Shown: positions 1 to 9,812, counted from the stretch's first letter. The stretch is 64,000 nt of DNA from Banduia mediterranea (GCF_031846245.1 NZ_JAVRIC010000001.1:1-64000), one strand, 5' to 3'. Notes: generated by a model not told the origin, from the sequence alone. Numbers and translations: made by a program.

Positions 1-69
1 TAACCGTTCCCCTTGCCGGGCGAGTGGAGGACTTCCACCTCCAAGCAGGTGCGCTCTGCCGGGCGCACC

Positions 70-97
70 AAACAAAGACCCCGTGTTTTTCACGGGG
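70..97 (-). terminator. Rho-independent terminator of the outer-membrane protein gene
   Basis: On the minus strand a seven-base-pair stem (CCCCGTG/CACGGGG, loop of five) is followed by a T-rich tail (TCTTTGTTT). It lies about 40 nt past the stop codon of the minus-strand gene that ends at 136. Confidence 0.75.
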
Positions 98-135
98 CCA
101 TTTGCATTCCGGCCTGCAGCGACGTTCTTTCGTGT

Positions 136-780
136 TCAGACGCCGAAGTTGAAGCGTACCCCGGCACGCGCCTCGCCGATTTCCGGATCGAGTTGGTCCG
201 CGCTCAGATCCATGTAGCGATACTCAACGAACACGCCGACCATCGGGCTGAAGTCATAGGAAATGCCACCTGTCGCCTGCAGGCCGTCGCCGAAATCACC
301 GATGTCGACATAGCCGACTTCCACATAGCCAGCCAACTGCGGCAACAGATAGCCGCTGCTGCCGATATGGACGCCATAGCCGTCCTCATCAACATCGTCC
401 GCCGTCAGGTCCGCCGGCAGATCGTTCAGCTCGCCTTCGACGTGGATGTATTCGACCCGACCGTACAGCGGCCATTCGAACGGCACGTAGCCGACACCGG
501 CGCGGATGAAATCGAGGTCCAGATCCACAGCATCGCCGTCAACGTTGGCGATGTCGTCATAGGTGTTGGCTTGGTACTCGGCTGTGAAATACGCTTGGTC
601 GATGAACTGGAACTCGCCTTTGATGCCGTATCCGTCTCCGTCGTCGACCTCGCCGGCTTCGGTGTCGATGTCCGAATAGGGGACGTAGTATCCGTCGAGA
701 TGCGTGCTGATCGGTACCGCGAGGGCCAAGCCTGGCGACAGCAGCAACAGGCCGGCAGCGAACGTTCTGGCGTGAGTCAT
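136..780 (-). CDS. Outer-membrane beta-barrel protein, small, function unknown
   Basis: A 214-residue predicted outer-membrane protein. The N-terminus is a clear signal peptide (MTHARTF, then a Leu-rich core, cleavage after ALA). The mature part alternates short acidic turns with amphipathic strands, and the chain ends in a strand typical of barrel proteins (RAGVRFNFGV, although the last residue is Val rather than Phe). It resembles the small eight-stranded porin/OmpA-barrel class; substrate and role cannot be read from the sequence. The ATG at 780 is chosen because AAGGAG sits just upstream and the signal peptide starts there; a longer in-frame extension has no such support. It is monocistronic, with a terminator just downstream. 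Confidence 0.8.
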   Translation of the reverse strand: MTHARTFAAGLLLLSPGLALAVPISTHLDGYYVPYSDIDTEAGEVDDGDGYGIKGEFQFIDQAYFTAEYQANTYDDIANVDGDAVDLDLDFIRAGVGYVPFEWPLYGRVEYIHVEGELNDLPADLTADDVDEDGYGVHIGSSGYLLPQLAGYVEVGYVDIGDFGDGLQATGGISYDFSPMVGVFVEYRYMDLSADQLDPEIGEARAGVRFNFGV

Positions 781-1115
781 GACAGCTCCTTGAGGTGGGG
801 GGACAGCGGCGGTGGGCGAATGGAGACGCCGCAACAGTGGTGGCCCGCGTTGTGCGGATCCTCCCTGTAACCGCCGCCCGTACTATCGTAGCGCGCTCTG
901 AATTCGGACTGAACGCAGGCGCTTGCCGGACACGCATCGAAGCTGTTCGAGCTGTGGCGCTTGTCCCCGCGTTCCGGACAAACCGCAGGCCTGAACCGAA
1001 ACGATGGTGGCGCCGATGACGCGCGGCCCGGCTTTGCGCCCGCGCCATTCGACCACCCGACAAAAAACGGCCCGTGAGTACGGGCGGTCTCTTGTCATGC
1101 CTTGGGTCGCTTGCC
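781..1115. other. Gene-free stretch between the barrel protein and the cytochrome pair
   Basis: About 335 nt without a credible reading frame. It must hold the promoter of the minus-strand barrel gene, but no clear -35/-10 pair was recognised. The only definite element is the terminator near 1061-1085. Confidence 0.5.
1061..1085 (-). terminator. Rho-independent terminator after the cytochrome c pair
   Basis: The minus strand reads a GCCCGT/ACGGGC stem with a four-base loop followed by CGTTTTTTG. It lies about 30 nt past the stop of the minus-strand cytochrome gene ending at 1116. Confidence 0.8.
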
Positions 1116-1469
1116 TTACTTCGGCGTCGCCGGCGTGTGCAGCGGGCTGGGCTGCAGCGAGAAATACCGCGACAACACCTGAATATCGGCATCGCTCAGA
1201 TTCGCGGCCTGCGCCGACATCACCGCGTTCTTGCGCTGCCCGTTGCGGTAGGACTTGATCGAGTGCTCGAGATAGTTCGCATACTGGCCGGCCAGGATCG
1301 GATAGTTTGGTGCGATCGGCTTGTCACCGTGCTCGCCATGACAGGCGGCACAGACGGTCACCAGTTCATCGACACTCCTTTGCGACGCAGCGTCCTCGTG
1401 ATGTTCTTCGGCAGCCTGCGCAAAACCCGCGGACAGGCCCAGCACCAGCATCAATAAGGTCTTCTTCAT
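1116..1469 (-). CDS. Periplasmic class I cytochrome c, single haem
   Basis: A 117-residue small cytochrome c. The signal peptide runs from MKKTLLMLV to an AQA cleavage site. One CxxCH haem-binding motif (CAACH) is followed by GEHGD, and a downstream VMSAQA segment supplies a Met near the expected axial-ligand position. Family knowledge places it in the cytochrome c553/c4-like group, a soluble electron carrier for terminal oxidases or periplasmic enzymes. The start is the ATG at 1469, with a G-rich ribosome site upstream; an upstream GTG adds five residues ahead of the signal peptide and is unlikely. It is the second gene of a pair: the paralogous cytochrome ends 11 nt upstream, so the two are probably co-transcribed, with the terminator at 1061-1085 closing the unit. 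Confidence 0.9.
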   Translation of the reverse strand: MKKTLLMLVLGLSAGFAQAAEEHHEDAASQRSVDELVTVCAACHGEHGDKPIAPNYPILAGQYANYLEHSIKSYRNGQRKNAVMSAQAANLSDADIQVLSRYFSLQPSPLHTPATPK

Positions 1470-1480
1470 AAGGCCCCCGT

Positions 1481-1816
1481 TCACTTGCCGACAGCGCCGT
1501 CAGCCGGCGCTGTCGACAGGAATGCCGCGATGTCCTGAATGTCTTCGTCGCTCATGCTCGACGCCTGCGCACCCATGGTCGGATGCTGACGCTCGCCCGA
1601 GCGGTAGGCCTTGAGCGCGGTGACGATGTACTCCGCACTCTGGCCGCCGAGCTTGGGTACACGGTAGGTCGGATACACATTGTTGTAGCCGGGGATGCCG
1701 TGACATCCGAAGCAGGTTTCAGATTTGTCGCGGCCGGCTTCGCTATCACCGGCGGCTACGCCTTGCGCAGACCAAAGCGCGATGACGGCGAAGGTCGCCC
1801 ATCGCAGGGCTTTCAT
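1481..1816 (-). CDS. Periplasmic class I cytochrome c, first gene of the pair
   Basis: A 111-residue cytochrome c with an N-terminal signal peptide (MKALRWATF, cleavage near VAA), one haem motif CFGCH and a Met-containing segment (TMGAQASSMSDEDI) typical of cytochrome c4/c553 halves. It closely resembles the next gene downstream, so the two are likely duplicates or the separated halves of a di-haem c4-type protein. Start is the ATG at 1816, preceded by AGGAG at good spacing; a 42-residue in-frame extension lacks a signal-like sequence and is rejected. Probable role: electron transfer to a terminal oxidase. The partner enzyme is not in the window. Confidence 0.9.
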   Translation of the reverse strand: MKALRWATFAVIALWSAQGVAAGDSEAGRDKSETCFGCHGIPGYNNVYPTYRVPKLGGQSAEYIVTALKAYRSGERQHPTMGAQASSMSDEDIQDIAAFLSTAPADGAVGK

Positions 1817-2074
1817 CGTGGAGGACTCCTGGATACATGCGCGGAACGCGCCTTTTCGGTCGCATATGGTCTGGGAAAGCGGCTGCCGAGTCAATGGATT
1901 GGCAATGTCATGCGAACCATGAGCGCCCTTCATGCCGGGCAAGTCTGGACGTGCCGACCCGCAATCCGCACACTGCCGCCTGCCGGTCAGGCAGATGTTC
2001 GCGAGCCGGCCTTACGCAGCCCCTTCCAGCATCAGACCGACAACGGCATGACCGAACTCCCGGAAAACCTGGTG

Positions 2075-2455
2075 ATGAGCCTGCCGATCTCCGCCATTGC
2101 CGCCGCAGCGCTGGGCCTGTTGATCGTGGCGCTGGCTCTGAACGTGTCCAGACTGCGCTTGCGCCTGCAGATTTCCTTGGGCGACGGGGAACGCCCGGAA
2201 CTGTCGCGTGCCATTCGAGCGCATGGCAACACGGTCGAAAACGCGCCGCTGTTCCTGCTGCTTTGCCTGTTGCTGGAACTGACCGGCAGCGGCGCCTGGC
2301 TGGCTTGGGCCGCACTGCTGTTTGTGCTCGGTCGCTACGTCTACGCCTGGGGCTTGCTGCGACGCAGCTTCTCCCGCCAGCGACAGATCGGCGCGCTGCT
2401 GAGCTATCTGATCATCGCGGGAATGTCGCTCGCCCTGTTATTGCGCCTGGCCTGA
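2075..2455 (+). CDS. MAPEG-family membrane protein
   Basis: A 126-residue protein of the MAPEG family (membrane-associated proteins in eicosanoid and glutathione metabolism). It has about four hydrophobic segments. The family signature region reads RAIRAHGNTVENAPLFLLL, with the conserved Arg-Ala-His-Gly-Asn. Bacterial members are thought to be glutathione-dependent membrane transferases or peroxidases, but substrates are unknown. The ATG at 2075 gives the usual family N-terminus (MSLPISA); an ATG at 2048 would add nine residues. Its stop codon overlaps the next start (TGATG), so it is translationally coupled to ppx; the pairing looks like operon convenience rather than shared function. Confidence 0.85.
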   Translation: MSLPISAIAAAALGLLIVALALNVSRLRLRLQISLGDGERPELSRAIRAHGNTVENAPLFLLLCLLLELTGSGAWLAWAALLFVLGRYVYAWGLLRRSFSRQRQIGALLSYLIIAGMSLALLLRLA

Positions 2456-3972
2456 TGAGCAGCTCCGGGGAGGGCCTGGCCGCGGCGCGCGCGCAGGAAG
2501 TCGCAGCGGTCGATCTCGGTTCCAACAGTTTCCACATGCTGGTGGCGCGCGCGCGCGGCGATGAGATTCAGGTCATCGATCGCCTGCGCGATTCCACGCG
2601 CCTGGCCGCGGGCCTCGATGAGGAACGCAAGCTGTCGCCGCAGGTACAGGAACGCGCGCTGGCCTGCCTGGAGCGCTTCGGTCAGCGCCTGCGGCATATC
2701 CCGCCTTCACAGGTACGCGCCGCCGGCACCAACACCATGCGTGAGATGCAAGGCGGCGAGGCTTTCCTGTCCGCTGCCGAAGCGGCGCTGGGCCACGAGA
2801 TCGAAATCATCTCGGGCGTGGAGGAAGCGCGGCTGGTCTTCGGCGGCGTGACCCACGGCCTGGACGGCGCGCAGAGCCGGCGTCTGGTGGTGGATATCGG
2901 CGGCGGCAGCACGGAGCTGATCATCGGCCGCGACAACGATCCGAAACTGATGGAAAGCGTGTCGCTGGGTTGCGTGGTGCATACGCAACGCTTCTTCGCC
3001 GATGGCTCGATCAACAAGCGCAACTTCAACGCCGCAAGGCTGGCCGCACGTGTCGAACTCGAGTTTCTGGAAAAGACCTACCGCGACGCCGGATGGGATC
3101 TCGCCCTGGGTTCCAGCGGCACCATCCGCGGCATATGGCGGGTCATGTGCGCGCAGAAGTGGGCCGAGGATGAAATCACCCGCGAGGGCCTGGAGAAAAC
3201 GGTCGAGCTGCTGCTGAAAACCGGCAAGATCAGCAAGATCGATTTCGACGGCCTGCGCGAAGACCGCCGCCCGGTGTTTGCCGGCGGTCTCGCGGTGCTT
3301 GCGGGCGTTTTCGATTCGCTGGGCATCGAACGCATGCGGACCTCCGATCGCGCCCTGCGCGAAGGTCTGGTGTACGACCTGCTGGGACGGCTGTCCGATC
3401 AGGATGTGCGCGCGGACAGTGTGGCCGCAGTGGGGCGGCGCTTCGGTATTGATGCGCGGCATGCCCAGGCGGTCGCCGAGACCGCGGGCGAGGCGCTGTC
3501 GCAGGTGGCCGCCAGCTGGAAGCTGGACACCAAGGAGTGCCGCAGCCTGCTGGGCTGGGCCGCCGGCCTGCACGAGATCGGCCTGTCGATCGCGCATTCC
3601 TCGTACCATAAACACGGCGAATACATGCTGCGGCACGCCGATCTGCATGGCTTTTCGCAGACCGATCAGCGTTTGCTGGCGGTGCTGGTACGCCTGCATC
3701 GCGGCAAGATCGCCGTCGCGCTGTTCGACGAACTGCCGACCCAGTGGCGCGAACCCTTGCGCCGCCTCACGGTGATCCTGAGGCTGGCCTATCTGCTGAA
3801 CCGCTCGCGCATGCTCGACCAGCGGCCACGTTTCGTGTTGACCGCAGGCCGTCGCAGCCTGGAATTGCGCTGCCCGCGCGGCTGGCTGGAACAACACCCG
3901 CTGACGCGCGCCGATATCGAGCGCGAGCAGGAACTGCTCAAGGTTATCGACTTCAAACTTTCGGTGGATTGA
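2455..3972 (+). CDS. ppx: Exopolyphosphatase (Ppx/GppA family)
   Basis: A 505-residue member of the ASKHA-fold Ppx/GppA family that removes terminal phosphate from inorganic polyphosphate (GppA paralogues act on pppGpp). The first phosphate-binding motif is VDLGSNSFHML near residues 19-29, and the second is VVDIGGGSTELI near 144-155. A C-terminal HD-like region contains HEIG and SYHKHGEYM. The length matches the long two-domain form of gammaproteobacterial Ppx. The start ATG overlaps the stop of the MAPEG gene. It converges on the polyphosphate kinase gene with only 48 nt between, so synthesis and breakdown of polyphosphate are encoded tail to tail. Ppx and GppA are hard to tell apart; the ppk1 neighbour favours Ppx. 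Confidence 0.92.
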   Translation: MSSSGEGLAAARAQEVAAVDLGSNSFHMLVARARGDEIQVIDRLRDSTRLAAGLDEERKLSPQVQERALACLERFGQRLRHIPPSQVRAAGTNTMREMQGGEAFLSAAEAALGHEIEIISGVEEARLVFGGVTHGLDGAQSRRLVVDIGGGSTELIIGRDNDPKLMESVSLGCVVHTQRFFADGSINKRNFNAARLAARVELEFLEKTYRDAGWDLALGSSGTIRGIWRVMCAQKWAEDEITREGLEKTVELLLKTGKISKIDFDGLREDRRPVFAGGLAVLAGVFDSLGIERMRTSDRALREGLVYDLLGRLSDQDVRADSVAAVGRRFGIDARHAQAVAETAGEALSQVAASWKLDTKECRSLLGWAAGLHEIGLSIAHSSYHKHGEYMLRHADLHGFSQTDQRLLAVLVRLHRGKIAVALFDELPTQWREPLRRLTVILRLAYLLNRSRMLDQRPRFVLTAGRRSLELRCPRGWLEQHPLTRADIEREQELLKVIDFKLSVD

Positions 3973-4020
3973 ACGGCCCGAGGCGACTTCGATCCGAGGA
4001 GCTGGGACGCTCTTCGCGAT

Positions 4021-6132
4021 TCAGACCAGATCGCCGTCCAGCAATCGCTGTTGAACCGCGACGTCCTGCACATGGTCGGCACGGTGGTAGCCGCCGTCGG
4101 GCTGCAGATGCCAGCTTTGCGCGGTGTCGGCCAGATAGGCCTGCAAGTGCGTGATCAGGCGCTGGCGCAGCTTGTCGTCGAGTATCGGCGTGGCGATCTC
4201 GACGCGGCGATAGAGATTGCGTTCCATCCAGTCGGCACTGGAGATCCAGACCTCGGGTTTACCGGCGTTCTCGAAATGGAACACGCGATGGTGTTCCAGG
4301 AAGCGGCCGACCACGGAACGCACACGAATGCGATCCGATACGCCGGCAATGCCGGGTCGCAGCGAACACATGCCGCGCACGATCAGATCGATCTCCACAC
4401 CGGCCTGTGAGGCGCGATACAGCTTGCGGATCAATTCCGGTTCCACCAGCGAATTCATCTTGGCGATGATTCTTCCCGGGTGGCCGGCGGCGACGTGCTC
4501 GATCTCGCGGTCGATGCGTTCGACCATGCCCTTGAACAGGGTGAACGGCGACTGCAGCAGCCGTTCCATCTTGTTGACCTTGCCCAGCGAGGTGAGCTGC
4601 AGAAAGACGTTGTGCACGTCCTTGCAGATCTTCTGGTTGTAGGTGAACAGGCCGTAATCGGTGTACAGCCGCGCCGTGCGCGGGTGGTAGTTGCCGGTGC
4701 CCAGATGCGCGTAGTGGCGCAGACCTTCTTCTTCCCGCCGCACCACCAGTATCATCTTGGCGTGGGTCTTGTAGCCGACGATGCCGTAGACGACATGTGC
4801 GCCGACGTCCTGGAGCTTTTCGGCAAGGTCGATGTTGTCGGCCTCATCGAAACGCGCGCGCAGTTCGACCACCACCGTGACTTCCTTGCCGGCCTTGGCG
4901 GCCTCCATCAAGGCATCGACGATCGGGCTCTTGGTGCCGGTGCGGTACAGGGTCTGCTTGATCGCCAGTACGTTCGGATCGCGTGCGGCCTGGCGCAGGA
5001 ATTCGACGACCGGGACGAACGAATCGAAGGGGTGATGCAGCAGCACGTCGGCGTCGCGCACCGCGGAGAAGATGTCTTCACGCTGCAACTGGCGCGGTAC
5101 GCGCGGCACGAACGGCTGGAACTTCAGATCGGGCCGGTCGACCAGATCGGGCAGCGCCATCAGGCGATTGAGATTGACCGGACCGTTGACCTGATACACA
5201 TCCGCCGGGTCGAGCTGCACGGTCTGCATCAGATACTGCCAGAGATGATCCGGACAGTTGTGGGCCACCTCCAGTCGTACCGAATCGCCCCACTGGCGCT
5301 GCGACAACTCGCCTTCGAGCACTTCCAGCAGATCCTCGGCCTCCTCGACATCCACCAGCAGATCGCTGTTGCGGGTGATGCGGAACTGGTAACAGCCGGT
5401 GGCTTCCATGCCCGGGAACAGGTCATCGACATAGGCGTGGATGACCGAGGACAGGAACACGAAGTCGTGCGGCCCGGTGCCCTTGATCTCGTTCGGAACC
5501 TGGATGATGCGCGGCAGCGCGCGCGGTGCCTGCACGATCGCGAAGCCGCTGTTGCGGCCGAACGCGTCCTTGCCGTGCAGGGAAACGATGAAGTTCAGCG
5601 ACTTGTTGAGAATCCGCGGGAACGGGTGCGCCGGGTCCAACCCCAGGGGCGACAGCACCGGCAGCAGCTCGTCATGAAAGAACTGCCGTAGCCAGGCATC
5701 CTGCTGCGGGGTCCATGAGGAACGGCGCAGAAAGCGAATGTGTTCTTCATCCAGCGCCGGAACCAGAACCTCGTTGAACACGCGGTACTGCTCGTCGACC
5801 AGGGCATGCGCGCGCTGGCTGATGTCGCGCAGCAGGTCGATCGACGAGAGCCCATCGGCGCCACGCTGGTTCTGCCCCAGTTCCACGACTTTCTGCAGTC
5901 CGGCCACGCGAATCTCGAAGAACTCGTCGAGGTTGGAACTGGAAATGCACAGGAACTTGAGCCGTTCCAGCAAGGGCAGCCGCTCGTCCTTGGCCTGCTC
6001 CAGCACGCGCTGGTTGAACTCCAGCAACGACAGCTCGCGATTGATGAACAGCTCCGGATTCAGCGGCTCGGCGCTGTCGGAAACGGGTTCGGCTTGACGG
6101 GCGGCGATGCTCGGGGCGTCCATGTTGCTCAT
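4021..6132 (-). CDS. ppk1: Polyphosphate kinase 1
   Basis: A 703-residue Ppk1 that polymerises ATP gamma-phosphate into polyphosphate. The N-terminal domain starts at FINRELSLLEFNQRVLEQA, a family hallmark. The catalytic half carries the first phospholipase D-like site with the autophosphorylated His in GTGNYHPRTARLYTD, and the second near RGMCSLRPG. The ATG at 6132 is preferred; a TTG at 6192 would add 20 low-complexity residues, and the region before ELFINRELS is variable in the family. It faces ppx tail to tail. The stop lies 48 nt from ppx and no clear terminator was found between them. Confidence 0.95.
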   Translation of the reverse strand: MSNMDAPSIAARQAEPVSDSAEPLNPELFINRELSLLEFNQRVLEQAKDERLPLLERLKFLCISSSNLDEFFEIRVAGLQKVVELGQNQRGADGLSSIDLLRDISQRAHALVDEQYRVFNEVLVPALDEEHIRFLRRSSWTPQQDAWLRQFFHDELLPVLSPLGLDPAHPFPRILNKSLNFIVSLHGKDAFGRNSGFAIVQAPRALPRIIQVPNEIKGTGPHDFVFLSSVIHAYVDDLFPGMEATGCYQFRITRNSDLLVDVEEAEDLLEVLEGELSQRQWGDSVRLEVAHNCPDHLWQYLMQTVQLDPADVYQVNGPVNLNRLMALPDLVDRPDLKFQPFVPRVPRQLQREDIFSAVRDADVLLHHPFDSFVPVVEFLRQAARDPNVLAIKQTLYRTGTKSPIVDALMEAAKAGKEVTVVVELRARFDEADNIDLAEKLQDVGAHVVYGIVGYKTHAKMILVVRREEEGLRHYAHLGTGNYHPRTARLYTDYGLFTYNQKICKDVHNVFLQLTSLGKVNKMERLLQSPFTLFKGMVERIDREIEHVAAGHPGRIIAKMNSLVEPELIRKLYRASQAGVEIDLIVRGMCSLRPGIAGVSDRIRVRSVVGRFLEHHRVFHFENAGKPEVWISSADWMERNLYRRVEIATPILDDKLRQRLITHLQAYLADTAQSWHLQPDGGYHRADHVQDVAVQQRLLDGDLV

Positions 6133-6219
6133 GCGGTCAGGGTGGGGCACGGCTGGATCGGAAGCCGGGCCATTCGGCGGTGAATCCGGCAATCAGTCTA
6201 CGCCTTGCCCGGGACCGGC

Positions 6220-6990
6220 TCAGGCGGCGCGGTCGACGAATACCGCGCGCTCCGGGTAGTCGGTGAACACACCATCGATACCGCAAGCGCGCAGCTGTTC
6301 GATGTCGTCCTGATCGTTGACGGTGTAGACATAGACCTTGAGTCCGCGCGATCGCGCATCGGCCACCAGTTCCGCGTCAACGAAATCGGAGGCGAGATTG
6401 ATCGCCACCGCGCCGATTTCGGCGGCGCAGGCCGCCAGATCCAAGGGCACGCCACACAACAGCACGGCCGTCGGAATCATCGGCGCCAGGCGGCGGAATT
6501 CGCGCAGTTCGCGCAGGTGAAACGAGGACACCAGGAACTGATCCGGCACCCAGCCGCGCTGGTCGACGTACTCGCGCAACACCGATGCCACAGCGGCGGC
6601 AGTGCCGCCGAAGGACTTGAGCTCGATATTGACCCCGACCCGACGGTCGATGTGATCGAGCATTTCCTGCAGCGTCGGGATCGTTTCACCACGACCGGCA
6701 TCGAGCTGACGGATCGTTTCCAGCGACTGTTCGAGCAGGCGGCCCTGGCCATCGGTGGTGCGATCGAGCCGGTCGTCATGAAACACCAGCAGCGTATCGC
6801 CGTGGCGTTGTACGTCGAATTCGACCCACTGCGCGCCAAGACGTACGGCGGTGTCCATGGCGAGGCGGGTGTTTTCCGGAGCGTGGCCCGAAGCGCCGCG
6901 GTGTCCGATGGACAGAAATCCGCTGGGCGCGCCAGCGGCAAGCTCCTGGCGGGTCTTGAACGGAATCGGCATTTTCAACAAGTCATCCAT
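6220..6990 (-). CDS. Glycerophosphodiester phosphodiesterase
   Basis: A 256-residue GDPD-family enzyme that hydrolyses glycerophosphodiesters to glycerol-3-phosphate and an alcohol. Family motifs are all present: HRGASGHAPENT (catalytic His and metal-binding Glu), EFDVQRHGDTLLVFHDD (second catalytic His), NIELK, and the C-terminal VYTVND. There is no signal peptide, so it is the cytoplasmic UgpQ-like type. The ATG at 6990 was chosen; an in-frame GTG three codons upstream is possible. It is oriented the same way as ppk1 (start at 6132), with about 87 nt between. Confidence 0.9.
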   Translation of the reverse strand: MDDLLKMPIPFKTRQELAAGAPSGFLSIGHRGASGHAPENTRLAMDTAVRLGAQWVEFDVQRHGDTLLVFHDDRLDRTTDGQGRLLEQSLETIRQLDAGRGETIPTLQEMLDHIDRRVGVNIELKSFGGTAAAVASVLREYVDQRGWVPDQFLVSSFHLRELREFRRLAPMIPTAVLLCGVPLDLAACAAEIGAVAINLASDFVDAELVADARSRGLKVYVYTVNDQDDIEQLRACGIDGVFTDYPERAVFVDRAA

Positions 6991-7086
6991 TTGCGTCACC
7001 GCCCCATACTGAGTGGGAAATAATGCAGTTTCGTGACCGTGGCCGCCTTCAGCAAGCGCCTTTGTGGCGATTCTGTCCCGGAAAAC

Positions 7087-8523
7087 TCAGGGCGCCGTGA
7101 GAATCTTCATCGCGTTGGTACCACCGGGTCCGGTAAAATCGCCCTTGGTCAGCAGAACCCGGTCGCCACTGGACAACACGCCGCGCGCAGCGAGCATTTC
7201 CATCGCCTCGGTGGTCGGCTTGAGCGTCTCCAGCGCAGTCGGGACGAACGGCACCGGGTGCACGCCGCGGCACAAGGCCATGCGGCGCAAAGTGGCGACG
7301 TGCTGGGTCAGCGCATAAATCGGTATGCGCGTATCCGTGCGCGACATCATCAAGGCCGTGGCACCGGATTCGGTCAGCGCGACGATCGCCTGGGCGCGCA
7401 TGTGGCGTGCGGTCCAGCTGGTTGCCATCGCGATCGCCTCGTCGGTCTCGCGGAAATGCGAATCCAGATTGATCACATGGCGCTCCGTGACCAGCTCGGC
7501 GGCCTCGGCGCCCTGGCAGACCCGGACCATCGCCTCGACCGTCTTCACCGGATACCTGCCGGTGGCGGTTTCGGCCGAGAGCATCACCGCGTCGGTGCCG
7601 TCCATGACGGCATTGGCCACGTCCAGTACCTCGGCACGCGTGGGGATGGGATTGTTGATCATGGTTTCCATCATCTGCGTGGCGGTGATGACCATGCGGT
7701 TCTGCTCACGCGACTCACGGATGATCTTCTTCTGCCAGCCCGGCAATTCGGCATCCCCGATCTCCACGCCCAGATCGCCGCGCGCCACCATCACCGCGTC
7801 CGAGGCCGCGACGATCGCGGACAGTTCGCTCAGCGCTTCGGCGCGTTCGATCTTGGCCACCAGAGCCTGGCGTCCGCCGGCCGCGGTGATCAGTTCGCGC
7901 GCGTCGATCATGTCCTGCGCGCTGCGTGGGAAAGAGATCGCGATGAAGTCCACATCCAGTTCGACGGCGTGCTTGAGATGTTCGCGGTCGGCGTCGGTCA
8001 GGGCGGCCGCGGACAGACCGCCGCCGAGCTTGTTGATGCCCTTGCGGTCCGACAGCCTGCCGCCGAGCACCACGGTGCACTGCACACGCGAGCCGCGCAC
8101 CGAATCGACCTTGAGCGTGATCGCACCGTCATTCAGCAACAGCGTGTCACCGGCGTTCACATCGCGTGGCAGGTCCTCGTAGGCGCAGCCGACCACCTCG
8201 GCGGTGCCCGCGGTTTTCGGCCAGTGCGTGTCGAGCGCGAACGGCGCGCCTTCCTCGAGTTCGACATGGCCGCCGACGAAACGCTCGACGCGAATCTTGG
8301 GGCCCTGCAGATCGGCGAGGATGCCGACTTGCCGCTGCAAGGACTCGCCGACACGGCGTACTGCCGCGACCCGAACGGCCTGATCCTCGGGCTTGCCGTG
8401 CGAATAGTTGAGTCGCACCACGTCCACGCCGGCGGCGATCAGACGGTGCAGGACGGCCGGATCATCGGTGGCCGGACCGAGGGTCGCGAGAATCTTGGTG
8501 CTGCGTGGCGGCGGTGTCTGCAT
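7087..8523 (-). CDS. pyk: Pyruvate kinase
   Basis: A 478-residue pyruvate kinase, close to the length of E. coli PykA, converting phosphoenolpyruvate and ADP to pyruvate and ATP. The N-terminus reads TKILATLGPA and VVRLNYSHG. The active-site segment LVAKIERAEAL supplies the catalytic Lys, and VMVARGDLGVEIG is the metal-binding signature. The C-terminal regulatory domain ends GPGGTNAMKILTAP. The ATG at 8523 gives a family-like start; an ATG eight codons upstream is possible. It is transcribed divergently from purT, with about 95 nt shared upstream. Confidence 0.96.
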   Translation of the reverse strand: MQTPPPRSTKILATLGPATDDPAVLHRLIAAGVDVVRLNYSHGKPEDQAVRVAAVRRVGESLQRQVGILADLQGPKIRVERFVGGHVELEEGAPFALDTHWPKTAGTAEVVGCAYEDLPRDVNAGDTLLLNDGAITLKVDSVRGSRVQCTVVLGGRLSDRKGINKLGGGLSAAALTDADREHLKHAVELDVDFIAISFPRSAQDMIDARELITAAGGRQALVAKIERAEALSELSAIVAASDAVMVARGDLGVEIGDAELPGWQKKIIRESREQNRMVITATQMMETMINNPIPTRAEVLDVANAVMDGTDAVMLSAETATGRYPVKTVEAMVRVCQGAEAAELVTERHVINLDSHFRETDEAIAMATSWTARHMRAQAIVALTESGATALMMSRTDTRIPIYALTQHVATLRRMALCRGVHPVPFVPTALETLKPTTEAMEMLAARGVLSSGDRVLLTKGDFTGPGGTNAMKILTAP

Positions 8524-8618
8524 GCCACCGCATTCTAGGCCGATCATTGATGATGTATAGAACCCGGCGGTTCAGGTCGCGATAATCGGCGTCCGACCAA
8601 GCCCACGAGCACTTCATC

Positions 8619-9806
8619 ATGACTTCAAGTCTGCGACTCGGCACGCCGCTGTCCCGCGACGCGACCCGTCTGATGCTGCTCGGCGGCGGCGAACTCGGCA
8701 AGGAGGTGCTGATCGAGGCGCAGCGGCTCGGCGTGGAGACCATCGCGGTGGACCGCTACGCCAACGCGCCGGCGATGCAGGTGGCGCATCGCAGCCACGT
8801 GATTCCGATGCTCGACGGCGCCGAGCTGCGCCGCGTCATCGAATCCGAGAAGCCCGACTACCTGGTGCCCGAGATCGAGGCGATCCACACCCCAACGCTG
8901 CTGGAACTGGAAGCCGAGGGCTATCACGTGATCCCCACGGCGCGCGCAGCGCGGCTGACAATGGACCGCGAGGGCATACGCCGACTCGCCGCCGAGGAAC
9001 TGGGGTTGCCCACCTCGCCTTACCGATTCGCCAGCGACAAAGCCGGGTATCACGCGGCTGTGGAAGCGCTGGGCCTGCCCTGCGTGGTCAAGCCGGTGAT
9101 GTCGAGTTCCGGCAAGGGCCAGTCCCTGCTGCGCGAACCGGCCGATATCGACAGCGCCTGGAACTATGCGCAGGCCGGCGGCCGTGCCGGCACCGGGCGC
9201 GTGATCGTGGAAGGCTTTGTGCCGTTCGACTACGAGATCACCCTGCTGACGGTGCGCAGCGTTTCGGGCACGCGTCACTGCGATCCCATTGGCCACTTGC
9301 AGGTGGACGGCGACTATCGCGAATCCTGGCAACCGCATCCGATGTCCGCGCTGGCGATGCAGCGCGCCCGCGCCGTCGCCGAGCAGATCACCGGCGCGCT
9401 CGGCGGGCGCGGCCTGTTCGGCGTGGAGCTGTTCGTCAAGGGCGAGGAGGTGCTGTTCAGCGAGGTCTCGCCGCGCCCGCACGATACCGGCCTGGTCACG
9501 TTGATTTCGCAGGACCTGTCCGAGTTCGCGCTGCACCTGCGTGCCATCCTGGGTCTGCCGATTCCCTCGCTGCGCCAGTTCGGGCCGTCGGCCTCCTGCG
9601 CGGTTCTGATGGAGGGCGACCGCAAGGCACCGCATTATTCCGGTCTCGAAGCGGCGCTGGCCGAACCCGACACCCAGCTGCGGCTGTTCGGCAAACCGGA
9701 GGTCGTCGGCCGCCGGCGCATGGGCGTGGCGCTGGCGCTCGGCAATTCCATTGACGATGCGCGCGCGAAGGCGCGGCGGGCGGCGGCGGCGATACAGGTC
9801 GGCTAG
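8619..9806 (+). CDS. purT: Formate-dependent phosphoribosylglycinamide formyltransferase
   Basis: A 395-residue ATP-grasp enzyme that formylates GAR with formate and ATP, the folate-independent version of purine step 3. The N-terminal pre-ATP-grasp domain has [13 protein letters not shown] and EIEAIHT; the ATP-grasp part has [14 protein letters not shown]; the metal-binding end has GVELFVKG and [10 protein letters not shown]. All are typical of PurT and distinguish it from PurK, which occurs separately near 21 kb. It is divergent from pyk and ends 6 nt from the convergent dtd gene. Confidence 0.95.
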   Translation: MTSSLRLGTPLSRDATRLMLLGGGELGKEVLIEAQRLGVETIAVDRYANAPAMQVAHRSHVIPMLDGAELRRVIESEKPDYLVPEIEAIHTPTLLELEAEGYHVIPTARAARLTMDREGIRRLAAEELGLPTSPYRFASDKAGYHAAVEALGLPCVVKPVMSSSGKGQSLLREPADIDSAWNYAQAGGRAGTGRVIVEGFVPFDYEITLLTVRSVSGTRHCDPIGHLQVDGDYRESWQPHPMSALAMQRARAVAEQITGALGGRGLFGVELFVKGEEVLFSEVSPRPHDTGLVTLISQDLSEFALHLRAILGLPIPSLRQFGPSASCAVLMEGDRKAPHYSGLEAALAEPDTQLRLFGKPEVVGRRRMGVALALGNSIDDARAKARRAAAAIQVG

Positions 9807-9812
9807 AACCTG

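Noticed and set aside
4480-5691. Long plus-strand open frame opposite ppk1
   Set aside because: It is the antisense of a clear Ppk1 with full family motifs; the high GC content creates such shadow frames throughout (also over ppx, recF, gyrB, ubiB).
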